From a virus, in IMG/VR virus record IMGVR_UViG_3300024346_000432, positions 1 to 26,638 of that record: 26,638 bases of DNA; one strand, written 5' to 3'. This document shows positions 15,347 to 23,699 of the stretch, piece by piece. Position 1 is the stretch's first letter, and the number at the start of each line of letters is the position of its first letter. The notes beneath the pieces are model-generated. The model had not been told where the DNA came from, ran no database searches, and saw only the letters and a list, made by a program, of their open reading frames with translations. The position numbers and the translations under genes are program-made.

Positions 15347-18300
15347 TTATTTGGTTTCCAATTCGTTCACTTTAGCAGAAAGTTCTTTTACAGCCTGTAT
15401 CAATACTGAAACTAACTTATCATATTTAACTGCTTTGTACCCATTTTCACGAGTTTGAACTAATTCAGGTGCTATGGCTTCAATCTCTTGTGCAATAACT
15501 CCTAAATCATGCCCTTCGTATCCATGTTCGGTTTTATTTTCTTCTTTCCAATCAAATTCATATCCACCAATTTGGTTAATTTTATCCAATGCGTTTTCAA
15601 TTGGAGTAATATTTTCTTTAAATCTTCTATCGGATGAAGAATACGCTACAATATCGTTTGTAGCATCAATTCTACCAGTTGTACCAGATGCATCCATACC
15701 AATTCCTAATGAACCGAAACGGACATTATCATTTGTACCACCACCGGTTGTAGATGATAGAGTTACTTGAGATGAACCTGAAACTAATGTTGTTCCACTT
15801 GCGTAGATTGTACCATTTATAGATGTATTTGAACCTAATGTGATTAATGTACCGGTATCAGTAATATTTGAATCAACTAAGTGTTCTCTACCTGTTCCTT
15901 TTGGTAAACGATTATTAGTTAGATATATTTCGTTTCCTAAGTCATCATATGTTTCAGGTCCTAATACAAAGTGTGAAGATGTTACATTTGTACCATTTCC
16001 TTTGTGTACAAAGATAAACTCATCTTGTACGGCATCATATAAGAATGAACCAGAACCACCTACTGAACCCGAATCAAATATTGAAATTCCACCAAATCTA
16101 ATCGATGGTTGATTTACGTTTAACTGAACAATGTTATCACCAATATCTAAAATAGAAGAACTAATGGTTTGAATAGATGCAGAACCTAATACAATTAAAT
16201 CTTGAGTTATAGTCAATGAACCACTTACAATTTGAGAACCATCAAATGTATTTGTTGAGTTTATTCTTGCAAATGAACCACTTAATGAACCTAATGTAGA
16301 CCATTTTGTATCATTTGAACCAGTATATGTTGCTAAAGTAGAATCTTTTGACTCTTGAGATGCAGTAAATGTATTTAATGGCCCTAAAATTGTAACAATT
16401 TGAGATGAACCACTAACTACACCTTCAACATCTAATTTTGTCTTAATAGTTGTGTTAATTGAAGAACTAAACGATTCTGCGATATCTAATCTACTATCTA
16501 CCGATGTTGAGAAAGCGTTAAATGTTTCATTTGATGATGATAATAATCCACTTCCACCAAATACTTGTGATGAACCACTAATTACACCCTCAACATTCAA
16601 TTTAGTTTTAATTGTTGTATCAATTGAAGAACTAAATGAGTTTAAATTTGTAAGATTGATATCTACTGAACCTGTATATGTAGCTAGAGTAGAATTTTTT
16701 GTATCTATTGAACCGGTATATGTAGCAAGAGTAGAGTTTTTTGTATCTAATGAACCAGTATATATAGCAAGAGTAGAGTTTTTAGTTTCTTCAGACCCAC
16801 TAAATGTTTCTAATGAATCTAATCTACTATCTACCGATGTTGAGAAAGCGTTAAATGTTTCATTTGATGATGATAATAATCCACTTCCACCAAATACTTG
16901 TGATGAACCACTAAATACACCATCTAAGTTTAATTTAGTTTTTACACCATCTGTAAAGTGGGTAGAACCGGTGTTTAGAGATAATGTTACATCTCCAGAT
17001 ACACCACCACCACTTAAACCACTGCCGGCATTAACTGCAGTTATATCTGCTGCTCCGATTGCATCTAATATTGCTTCAGTACGGAAGTTTACATATTCTT
17101 TAACAGCACCTGCAGTAAAAATGATACTATCATTTAAAGAACTTGTAAAATTAGCAGAACCAGTATCCAATTGTGCAGAAGATGTTACACTATAAAATGC
17201 TGCATCTCTAAGTGAACCTTGCGTACCAAAATTCCACTCACCAATTAATTCTTTAAATGATGCAGAATTTGCATATCTTAAATCATATGATGCAGTAAGT
17301 TGTGATGAACCAGAAACTATATTATTACCTCTTGTTTCATATGAGGCAGTAGCGTTAATTAAAGATGAAGTTACATTTTCTAATGTACTCCATTTCGTAT
17401 CGATTGAACCTGTATATGTTGCAAGTGTAGAATTTTTACTTTCTTCAGATGAAGAGAATAATTCTAAATTATCTAATCTACTATCTTGTGATGCACTATC
17501 ATTTGCTAACTGAATTAATTTAGAGTCAACTGAACTTGAGTATGTTGTAAAGTTTGTTGTGTTAAGAACATCCACTTGTATAGATGACGATATTACACTC
17601 TCTATATTCAATCTATGTTTGATTGATGATACATAATCAGCAGACTCCGATATAATTACTTGAGATGAACCACTAAATACACCTTCGGTATTTAATCTAT
17701 CTTTGATACCACTAACATAGTTAGTAGTTTGTGTTAAGTTTATTTGAGATGAACCCGAAACTACGTTATCACCATTTATTTCTAAGAAAGTAGATTTAAG
17801 TGATTCTACAACTTGTGCAGAACCAGATACTACATTATCGCCACCTGCTAATAAAAGTTTAGATTCTACTCCTTCAGCTCCACCTTTCCAATAGTCATTA
17901 GTTGAATCCCATAATAATGAACCACTTATAGAATTAGGAGAAGTTGGGTCTTTAACTAATAACCCCCCATTTGCTGCTCCCGTACCATTTAATTCAATAA
18001 TATTATCACCTAATTGAAGTGTTGTGGATTCTACCGATGTAGTAGTTCCTTTAACAGTCAAATCACCCAATACAATAACATTTGAACCTGTTAATTCTAA
18101 TGCTGTTTTTAATGATGATGTATAATTTTGTATACCATCAATTCTAATTTCGTGGTCAGATGCAGTTGTATATAATTCAGTAATATCCGCATCTACTGAT
18201 GCAGTATATGATGCAAGTGTAGAATTCTTAGTTTCTTCAGATGAACTGAATGTATTTAAAAGTGATATTGAGTTATTTACACTAGCACTATTTATTTCTA

Positions 18301-19183
18301 ATTGGTCTAATCTGTCATCAACTGATTGTGAAAAACTACCACTTAAATAAACAATTCTACTTTCATGATTCGAAGCAGTAGAGTATAATTCAGTAATATC
18401 TAAATCTACCGAAGCAGTGTATGATGCAAGAGTAGAATTTTTATCTTCCTCCGATGCACTAAATGTGTTAAGTAATTGTAATGAGTTATCTACTGATTGA
18501 GTATATGTACTCAATGTGATAAATTTATTGTTTATAGATTCAGTATGTTCTAATATTGAAGAAGTTACATTTTCAATAGTACTCCATTTCGTATCATTTG
18601 AACCAGTATAAGTTCCTAATGTAGAAAATTTTGTATCAATTGAACTGGTATAAGTTCCTAATGTATTATTTTTAGTAGCTAAGTTACTTAGTGTAGTATC
18701 TACCGAACCGGTATACGTTGCAAGTGTAGAATTTTTATTTTCTTCAGATGCTGTAAATTGTAATATATTGATGTCGGTAATACTACCATTTATATTAGTA
18801 GCATATAGATTGCGATATCTTTTATCAGATGCACCCAAATCAAATGAGTTATCATTGTTTGGTATTATAGAACTACTTAATTCACCTGAAATTACAATAT
18901 TATCGGTATTTTCATTTCCGATTGTTATCAACGAACCACTAAATGTAATATTTCCATAAATAGTTGCGTTACCAGATAAGAGTAAATTAGATGCAGTAAT
19001 ATCACCCGTTAAATTTAACGAACCTGTATTTATTTCGGATAATTTTACTAATGTAATATTATCATTATTTGCACTACTTTTACCAACTTGTAATGTACCC
19101 AACGTACTATTATAGAATAGTTCAGATTGTTCCAATGAAGTTGGGGTGGTAGACCCTCTTCTTAATTTTAATATTGCAGCCAT
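15347..19183 (-). CDS. Very long tail fibre with S74 intramolecular chaperone
   Basis: At 1278 aa this is the largest protein here. It starts with the fibre module AAILKLRRGSTTPTS and then reads as a mosaic: eleven 14-residue NSTLATYTGS-type repeats spread along the shaft, beta cassettes with LGDNIIELNG, GGLLVKD and WDSTNDYWKGG (nt about 17870-18060) and QDLIVLGSAS to KGTGREHL (nt about 15775-16255), and many SGSSQ turns. A 98-bp exact direct repeat lies inside (16484-16581 and 16817-16914). Residues about 1183-1278 are the S74 chaperone (SSDRRFKENI with likely Ser1184 and Lys1189; GVIAQEI; C-terminal helix), which in this family drives trimer formation and autocleavage. The repeats with hydrophobics at heptad spacing suggest a trimeric rod. 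Its promoter-like box is 26 bases upstream, with AGGA before the ATG. Confidence 0.85.
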   Translation of the reverse strand: MAAILKLRRGSTTPTSLEQSELFYNSTLGTLQVGKSSANNDNITLVKLSEINTGSLNLTGDITASNLLLSGNATIYGNITFSGSLITIGNENTDNIVISGELSSSIIPNNDNSFDLGASDKRYRNLYATNINGSITDINILQFTASEENKNSTLATYTGSVDTTLSNLATKNNTLGTYTSSIDTKFSTLGTYTGSNDTKWSTIENVTSSILEHTESINNKFITLSTYTQSVDNSLQLLNTFSASEEDKNSTLASYTASVDLDITELYSTASNHESRIVYLSGSFSQSVDDRLDQLEINSASVNNSISLLNTFSSSEETKNSTLASYTASVDADITELYTTASDHEIRIDGIQNYTSSLKTALELTGSNVIVLGDLTVKGTTTSVESTTLQLGDNIIELNGTGAANGGLLVKDPTSPNSISGSLLWDSTNDYWKGGAEGVESKLLLAGGDNVVSGSAQVVESLKSTFLEINGDNVVSGSSQINLTQTTNYVSGIKDRLNTEGVFSGSSQVIISESADYVSSIKHRLNIESVISSSIQVDVLNTTNFTTYSSSVDSKLIQLANDSASQDSRLDNLELFSSSEESKNSTLATYTGSIDTKWSTLENVTSSLINATASYETRGNNIVSGSSQLTASYDLRYANSASFKELIGEWNFGTQGSLRDAAFYSVTSSAQLDTGSANFTSSLNDSIIFTAGAVKEYVNFRTEAILDAIGAADITAVNAGSGLSGGGVSGDVTLSLNTGSTHFTDGVKTKLNLDGVFSGSSQVFGGSGLLSSSNETFNAFSTSVDSRLDSLETFSGSEETKNSTLAIYTGSLDTKNSTLATYTGSIDTKNSTLATYTGSVDINLTNLNSFSSSIDTTIKTKLNVEGVISGSSQVFGGSGLLSSSNETFNAFSTSVDSRLDIAESFSSSINTTIKTKLDVEGVVSGSSQIVTILGPLNTFTASQESKDSTLATYTGSNDTKWSTLGSLSGSFARINSTNTFDGSQIVSGSLTITQDLIVLGSASIQTISSSILDIGDNIVQLNVNQPSIRFGGISIFDSGSVGGSGSFLYDAVQDEFIFVHKGNGTNVTSSHFVLGPETYDDLGNEIYLTNNRLPKGTGREHLVDSNITDTGTLITLGSNTSINGTIYASGTTLVSGSSQVTLSSTTGGGTNDNVRFGSLGIGMDASGTTGRIDATNDIVAYSSSDRRFKENITPIENALDKINQIGGYEFDWKEENKTEHGYEGHDLGVIAQEIEAIAPELVQTRENGYKAVKYDKLVSVLIQAVKELSAKVNELETK
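16484..16581 (-). repeat. 98-bp direct repeat, copy B
   Basis: By eye it is identical, base for base, to 16817-16914, at an offset of 333 bases (111 codons), so the reading frame is kept. It encodes the part of the shaft with VFGGSGLLSSSNETF. This is a direct repeat inside the 1278-aa fibre gene. Confidence 0.85.
16640..16795 (-). repeat. Run of 42-bp / 14-residue shaft repeats
   Basis: Consecutive near-copies of the codons for (I/L/V)DTKNSTLATYTGS, period 42 bases. The hydrophobic residue and the Leu are seven apart, so each unit equals two heptads. Similar runs lie at about 10640-10815, 14310-14402, 18580-18740, 20600-20700 and 21270-21410 in the other fibre genes. Confidence 0.75.
16817..16914 (-). 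repeat. 98-bp direct repeat, copy A
   Basis: Partner of the copy at 16484-16581. Flanks differ on both sides, which marks the limits of the duplicated or converted tract. Confidence 0.85.
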
Positions 19184-19209
19184 TTATTATGATTTCCTAT
19201 TTTATTTTA

Positions 19210-19217
19210 TATAAATA
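19210..19217 (-). promoter_or_regulatory. Late-promoter-like box before the 1278-aa fibre gene
   Basis: Exact TATAAATA on the plus strand, 26 bases before the ATG at 19181-19183. A 12-bp palindrome GGTAAATTTACC (19227-19238) lies just upstream in the direction of transcription and could be an operator or chance in AT-rich DNA. Confidence 0.45.
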
Positions 19218-19263
19218 TAAATAATTGGTAAATTTACCCTATGCATGATGCCATTTACACTTA

Positions 19264-19271
19264 TATAAGTA
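19264..19271 (-). promoter_or_regulatory. Second, upstream late-promoter-like box before the 1278-aa fibre gene
   Basis: Plus strand TATAAGTA, sense ATACTTATA, 80 bases before the ATG and 25 bases after the terminator at 19296-19319. Together with the box at 19210 it suggests two start points. The rest of this 158-base gap holds no gene that I can see. Confidence 0.35.
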
Positions 19272-19295
19272 TTGTAAAACTAAAAGTTAAAAAAA

Positions 19296-19319
19296 AATCC
19301 CCCACTATTGTGAGGGATT
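19296..19319 (-). terminator. Intrinsic terminator after the 914-aa fibre gene
   Basis: The stem pairs AATCCCCCAC with GTGAGGGATT around a TATT loop. In plus-strand RNA one position would be a C-A mismatch, but in minus-strand RNA it is a G-U pair, giving a full 10-bp stem followed by a long U-tract. This fits a leftward terminator. Confidence 0.85.
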
Positions 19320-19341
19320 CTTATTTTTTTATGTTTTACTC

Positions 19342-22086
19342 TTAGAAAGTTCCACCATCAATTTCGTTTGAAGCAACGAATGATGAACCATTCCATTGAA
19401 TTAAATCACCAGCGTTTGAAGGTGCTACTGAAATTAACTTCTTACTTCCGTTTGATACAACGAATGTATTTGCAGTTAAACCATTGATGATTAAATCTGA
19501 ACCAACTGTTACTTTAACACCATCATCAGAAATATCAGAATCAACTAATAATCCGTTTGCACCGATTACTTGAACTGAACCAGATGTTGGAGTAGCGTTT
19601 AATCTAGCAAATTCTTTTTCAGAATTTAATGCTCCACCTTTCCAATAGTCATTTGTAGAATCCCATAGTAAAGAACCAGAAGCTGTGTTAGGGTTGGTAG
19701 CATCTTTTACTAATAAACCACCATTTGCACCTGCATTACCATTTAATTCAATAATATTATCACCTAATTGGATAGTTGTTGAATCAATTGTAGTTGTTGT
19801 ACCATTAACGTATAAGTTACCATCAACCGTTAAATTTCTACCAACTGTCAAATCACCATCGATAGATGCAGTTGCCATAGTTACTGAATCAGGTAAACCA
19901 ATTGTAACTGTCCCACCACTACCTAATGTAATAGAACCACCACTTACGGAAATTTCATTTGTTGTTCCTTGTACCGTCAATGAAGTATTACCTTCAACCG
20001 CAGTACCTGCAGTAGAACCATAATCAACTTCTAATGAGTTATCAACACCATCCAATGAAAGACCAGTTCCTGCAACATCTGCATTTAAAGTTGCTGCGGT
20101 TACACCATTTGCTTTAATTGTTACGTTACCGGATGTTACACCAAAATTAGTAGCTGAGAATGAAGCAACACCCTTTGCAGATGTACTAGCATTATCAGCT
20201 GTAATTGTGATTGTATTGTTACTTACTGCTGCAGATATTGAATTTGAACCTGTTACTAATAAAGCTTCAGTTTTTAAATTAAGTGTATCGTTACCAGTAG
20301 AACCACTAAATGCCAATGTAGATGCAATACCTGTTAATTGAGAACCATCACCTTGAAATGAACCACTAAATGAACCACTAATTTCACCACCGGTTACTTT
20401 TAATCCACTTATGGTTGTATTATTTAATTGAGATGAACCACTAATTACACCGTCTGTATTTAATTTATCTTTTACATTAGTATCAAAATTAGTAATTGAA
20501 TCTGCATTAACTTGAGATGAACCACTAATTACACCTTCGACATCTAATTTAGTCTTAATCGTTGTATTGATTGATGAACTAAATGAATTTAAAGTTGTAA
20601 GATTTGTATCTACCGAACCAGTGTATGTAGCTAAAGTATTGAAACGTGTAGTTACAGAACCTGTATATGTTGCTAACGTAGAATCTTTAGATTCTTGTGA
20701 ACCACTAAATGTTTCTAATGCAGTAACTCTTTGACCGATACCACTTGCTCCACCAATTGAAGCCTCAATTGAGTCGATTCTTGTTTCATGGTCAGATGAT
20801 GTTCCAAATAATTCAGTATCTTTAGATGCTAAAGAAGAACTGAATGTAGAATAACCTTGAGTTTGGTCAAGAAGAATTTGTGAAGAAGCAGTAACAAGAT
20901 TGTCACCACCCATCAATGCTATTTTTGATTCTGCAGATAATGCTCCTGCTTTCCAATAGTCATTAGTTGAATCCCATAATAACGAACCACTAGCTGTGTT
21001 CGGTGAGGTTGGGTCTTTAACTAATAAACCACCATTTGCTGCTCCCGTACCATTTAATTCGATGATATTATCACCCAATTGGATAGTTGTAGAGTTTACT
21101 GCGGTTGTCGTACCTGTTACTATTAAGTTACCAGGAATAGTTACATTATTACTAAATATTACATCCGTTCCACTTGCGGTGAATGCAGTTCTTAGTGATG
21201 ATGTGTAACTTTGTATTCCATTAAGAATTGTTTTATCACTAGATGCAGAAGCAAACAATTCTGTCAAATCTTCACTAACTGAAGCAGTATAAGTTCCTAT
21301 TGCAGATAACTTAGTATCAATTGAACCAGTATAAGTTCCTAATGTTGAATTTTTAGTATCAACTGAACCTGTATAAGTTCCTAATGTAGAATCTTTAGAT
21401 TCTTGAGATGCAGTAAAGGTACGGATTGCTGATAAATCATTTGTTACCGATGCTGTGTAAGTTGCTAATGTTGAATTTTTAGTTTCTTGTGAACCAGTAA
21501 AAGCTTCTAGCGAAGTAACTCTTAATCCAATACCACTCGCACCACCGATAGATGATTCAATCGAATCGATTCTTGTTTCGTGGTCAGATGCAGTTGTATA
21601 TAATTCAGTTATGTTAGTTGAAGCAGTTACTAATCTACTATTTAGAGAAGAACTAAAATCAGTATATCCCGTTGTAGAAGAAATTGTTACTTGAGATGAA
21701 CCACTAACAACACCCGTTGGTAACAATGAAGTTACTTGTCCAGAACCAGAAACGATTCCAGTCCCACCTGTGTTAGCAGTTGCTTTAATTTCAACGTTTC
21801 CACCTTTATTTAAGATGTACATTTTTTGTGCAGAGGTATCGTAATACGGAATACCATCTATCGATGTATCATATGAAGCTCCTGATAAGTTCGGAACTGA
21901 AGTACCTTGTAATATTTTGTTTGCTGGTGTTACTGTTGAACCATCAATACCTACGAATAGAATAGTGTTACCATTAGTTGCCGTAATTCCTGCCGAACCC
22001 GTTACAACTAACAATTCACCGGCTCTTTTAGTAGCACTCGATACGGATTCTAACGAACCGCGTCTATGTTTGATTATTTGTGCCAT
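19342..22086 (-). CDS. Long repeat tail fibre without S74 domain
   Basis: This 914-aa fibre begins with the module AQIIKHRRGSLESVSS and a region with GIPYYDTSAQKMYIL. The shaft holds six 14-residue NSTLATYTGS-type repeats, two copies of SIGGASGIG with RVT.LE, SGSSQV turns, and two copies of the cassette GTTT..STTIQLGDNIIELNG to WDSTNDYWK.G (nt about 20930-21150 and 19610-19870). It ends in VASNEIDGGTF, with no S74 chaperone, so trimer formation must rely on another element or on a partner. The terminal IDGGTF resembles the ends of the 212-aa and 223-aa proteins. It has an unusually long leader with its promoter-like box 99 bases upstream, AAGGA before the ATG, and a strong terminator after it, so it is a single-gene unit. 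Confidence 0.82.
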   Translation of the reverse strand: MAQIIKHRRGSLESVSSATKRAGELLVVTGSAGITATNGNTILFVGIDGSTVTPANKILQGTSVPNLSGASYDTSIDGIPYYDTSAQKMYILNKGGNVEIKATANTGGTGIVSGSGQVTSLLPTGVVSGSSQVTISSTTGYTDFSSSLNSRLVTASTNITELYTTASDHETRIDSIESSIGGASGIGLRVTSLEAFTGSQETKNSTLATYTASVTNDLSAIRTFTASQESKDSTLGTYTGSVDTKNSTLGTYTGSIDTKLSAIGTYTASVSEDLTELFASASSDKTILNGIQSYTSSLRTAFTASGTDVIFSNNVTIPGNLIVTGTTTAVNSTTIQLGDNIIELNGTGAANGGLLVKDPTSPNTASGSLLWDSTNDYWKAGALSAESKIALMGGDNLVTASSQILLDQTQGYSTFSSSLASKDTELFGTSSDHETRIDSIEASIGGASGIGQRVTALETFSGSQESKDSTLATYTGSVTTRFNTLATYTGSVDTNLTTLNSFSSSINTTIKTKLDVEGVISGSSQVNADSITNFDTNVKDKLNTDGVISGSSQLNNTTISGLKVTGGEISGSFSGSFQGDGSQLTGIASTLAFSGSTGNDTLNLKTEALLVTGSNSISAAVSNNTITITADNASTSAKGVASFSATNFGVTSGNVTIKANGVTAATLNADVAGTGLSLDGVDNSLEVDYGSTAGTAVEGNTSLTVQGTTNEISVSGGSITLGSGGTVTIGLPDSVTMATASIDGDLTVGRNLTVDGNLYVNGTTTTIDSTTIQLGDNIIELNGNAGANGGLLVKDATNPNTASGSLLWDSTNDYWKGGALNSEKEFARLNATPTSGSVQVIGANGLLVDSDISDDGVKVTVGSDLIINGLTANTFVVSNGSKKLISVAPSNAGDLIQWNGSSFVASNEIDGGTF

Positions 22087-22212
22087 TTATTTTTTCCTTT
22101 TTTAGTTTTTGTTAATTTGTATAACTTTTTTTTGAGTTTTAAGGACATATGCCTAATGAAAGAACACTATTTAGCGTTGATTATGTATAAATATAAAAAT
22201 ATTTGTCTTTGA
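22087..22212 (-). promoter_or_regulatory. Long 5' leader and promoter region of the 914-aa fibre gene
   Basis: This 126-base gap holds TATAAATA at 22186-22193, 99 bases before the ATG, and an AAAGGA ribosome site near the start codon. Between them is a leader of roughly 90 bases with a short imperfect palindrome AGGACATATGCCT (about 22142-22154). No open frame with a good start is seen. A regulatory function of the leader is possible but unproven. Confidence 0.4.
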
Positions 22213-22884
22213 TTAAATTGTACCAGCATCTATCATATAAGAACCAGATGAAATTATGTATTCTACCGCGGTACTGAAATGTACCGAGCCTGTATTTAAT
22301 GATAATGTGGTTATTCCCTCTGAAACAGATTTAGATAATCCATTACCTGCATTTACTGAAGAATCACCTATTGCAAACGCGTAAGTATTCCAAACTATGG
22401 TATCAGTAAATGTAGTTGTAAAATTAGCATAGGTTATATCTGATTGATAAAGAGTATTTGTATCTTTTACATATACAATTTGGCCATCAGTAAAATAATT
22501 AACTGATGATGAGGTTAAACTTGCATAATTCTCATATATTCTAAATAAACCACCAACTTCATATGGTGATTTAATTTCAATTGAAGCAGTATTTGAGTTT
22601 GTTATAGTTAATGGTGCACCACTTCCGGTTATTCTTAATTCGGTTACAACTGCATCAACCGAACCACTTATAATGTTAATACCCGTACCTTCTGCTACAA
22701 CACCAGTTAATCGACTACCATCTCCAACAAATTGAGAAGCTTGAACTACATTAGATGCAGTAATATCACCATCAACAAATAATGAACCTGTTAATATTTG
22801 AGAACCGGATACTATAAAAACCCCATCGACTACCGATGCGGTTACAATACCTTCTATTTGTTTACTTTGAATAAGTGTAGCCAT
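22213..22884 (-). CDS. Short fibre-like structural protein
   Basis: The 223-aa protein shares fibre motifs with its downstream neighbours: TGSLFVDGDITASNVVQASQ, then FVGDGSRLTGV (residues about 31-61), and an internal LSLNTGSVHFSTAV found in similar form in the 1278-aa fibre. It ends in SYMIDAGTI, close to the IDGGSI and IDGGTF ends of two other fibre proteins. The middle (RIYENYASLTS, FTDGQIVYVKDTNTLYQ) looks like a beta-rich domain common in phage structural proteins. It has no promoter box of its own and starts 3 bases after the 112-aa gene, so it is the last gene of the neck operon and links the neck genes with the fibre module. It could be a fibre connector or collar/whisker-type component; this is inference. 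Confidence 0.72.
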   Translation of the reverse strand: MATLIQSKQIEGIVTASVVDGVFIVSGSQILTGSLFVDGDITASNVVQASQFVGDGSRLTGVVAEGTGINIISGSVDAVVTELRITGSGAPLTITNSNTASIEIKSPYEVGGLFRIYENYASLTSSSVNYFTDGQIVYVKDTNTLYQSDITYANFTTTFTDTIVWNTYAFAIGDSSVNAGNGLSKSVSEGITTLSLNTGSVHFSTAVEYIISSGSYMIDAGTI

Positions 22885-22887
22885 ATC

Positions 22888-23226
22888 TTAAATACTCACT
22901 ATTTTACCTTTTACTAAAAAATCACTAGTTGTTAATTCATTTTGAAACAGAACTATTTTTTGACCAAATGTTATTACAATATTATCACCATTAATACCAA
23001 TATCATAAATATTACCACTTTGCTTGATACCTTGTAAATAAATATCAGTATAATCTTTTGGATTATCTACTTTCATTTCTTCAAATACAAAACGTTTATT
23101 CCATAACACTAATGTAATTAATTCATCTAATAATATTACTTGGTCAATATTATGTGGATATAATGCATTATCATCAATTATTTCATTAACTAATTCTTTA
23201 AATCTAGCCCTATCGTTTGTAGGCAT
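22888..23226 (-). CDS. Small protein with shared C-terminal beta domain, unknown function
   Basis: The 112-aa product has a helical N-terminal half (RARFKELVNEIIDDN, then LLDELITLVLWNKRF) and a beta-rich C-terminal half (DIYLQGIKQSGNIYDIGI, VITFGQ, DFLVKGKI; residues about 60-112). That second half resembles the C-termini of the next two upstream genes in pattern: Y/F, hydrophobic, NG-like turn, aromatic Y, V.F, D.. V.GK. No named family is recognised. It lies in the tail-completion operon, 26 bases after the 148-aa gene and 3 bases before the 223-aa gene, so a neck or tail connector role is the reasonable inference. Confidence 0.7.
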   Translation of the reverse strand: MPTNDRARFKELVNEIIDDNALYPHNIDQVILLDELITLVLWNKRFVFEEMKVDNPKDYTDIYLQGIKQSGNIYDIGINGDNIVITFGQKIVLFQNELTTSDFLVKGKIVSI

Positions 23227-23252
23227 TTTTGGTATATTAGGTTTTTGTCTCG

Positions 23253-23699
23253 TTATATCAAAAATAATTTATCTCCAGATTCTTGTATAATATCAGTATC
23301 GTTTTCAGCACTCAAATATCTTAGTGCTGATGGAATACTAAATTCTTGCAATATTTCAGGTGTTTCAGTTAATTGAAAATCACCTTCTAATTTGATAGTA
23401 TCACTATCTTCTAATATATAATCAAAATTAGAACGTTTAAATTTCACTAAAATATCACCACCGAATTGTTCTATTATATAATCTCGTGGACCAATAAACT
23501 GTCCGTTTACAAATACATCAAATCGTGCATGTTCTTTTACGTTTTTTCGTAAATTAGGTGCTAAATCTTTAATCACAGCATTTCTAAGAATAAACATCCA
23601 ATAAAGTTGATGCGATAAATCATATGAAGCCAAACGAAATTCATCTGGTTCGTGCATTTGTCTTAATAAACGATTTATATCACCTAACGGAGTAATCAT
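23253..23699 (-). CDS. Small neck/tail-region protein with shared beta domain, unknown function
   Basis: This 148-aa protein has an N-terminal helical region (LGDINRLLRQMHEPDEF, LSHQLYWMFILRNAVI) and a beta domain at residues about 58-108 (RFDVFVNGQFIGPRDYII, ILVKF, LEDSDTIKLEGDF). The beta domain closely parallels the C-terminus of the gp15-like protein (FRVYINGVFIKSG, then ILENTDEFYVTGKF). Residues 109-148 form a distinct tail. The start codon overlaps the stop of the gp15-like gene (ATGA), so the two are translationally coupled and probably made in fixed ratio. No named family is recognised. Confidence 0.72.
   Translation of the reverse strand: MITPLGDINRLLRQMHEPDEFRLASYDLSHQLYWMFILRNAVIKDLAPNLRKNVKEHARFDVFVNGQFIGPRDYIIEQFGGDILVKFKRSNFDYILEDSDTIKLEGDFQLTETPEILQEFSIPSALRYLSAENDTDIIQESGDKLFLI

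Noticed and set aside
16640-16795. CRISPR array suggested by evenly spaced repeats
   Set aside because: The repeats are 42-bp coding units in frame with a fibre gene, without unique spacers, and the pattern is explained at protein level.
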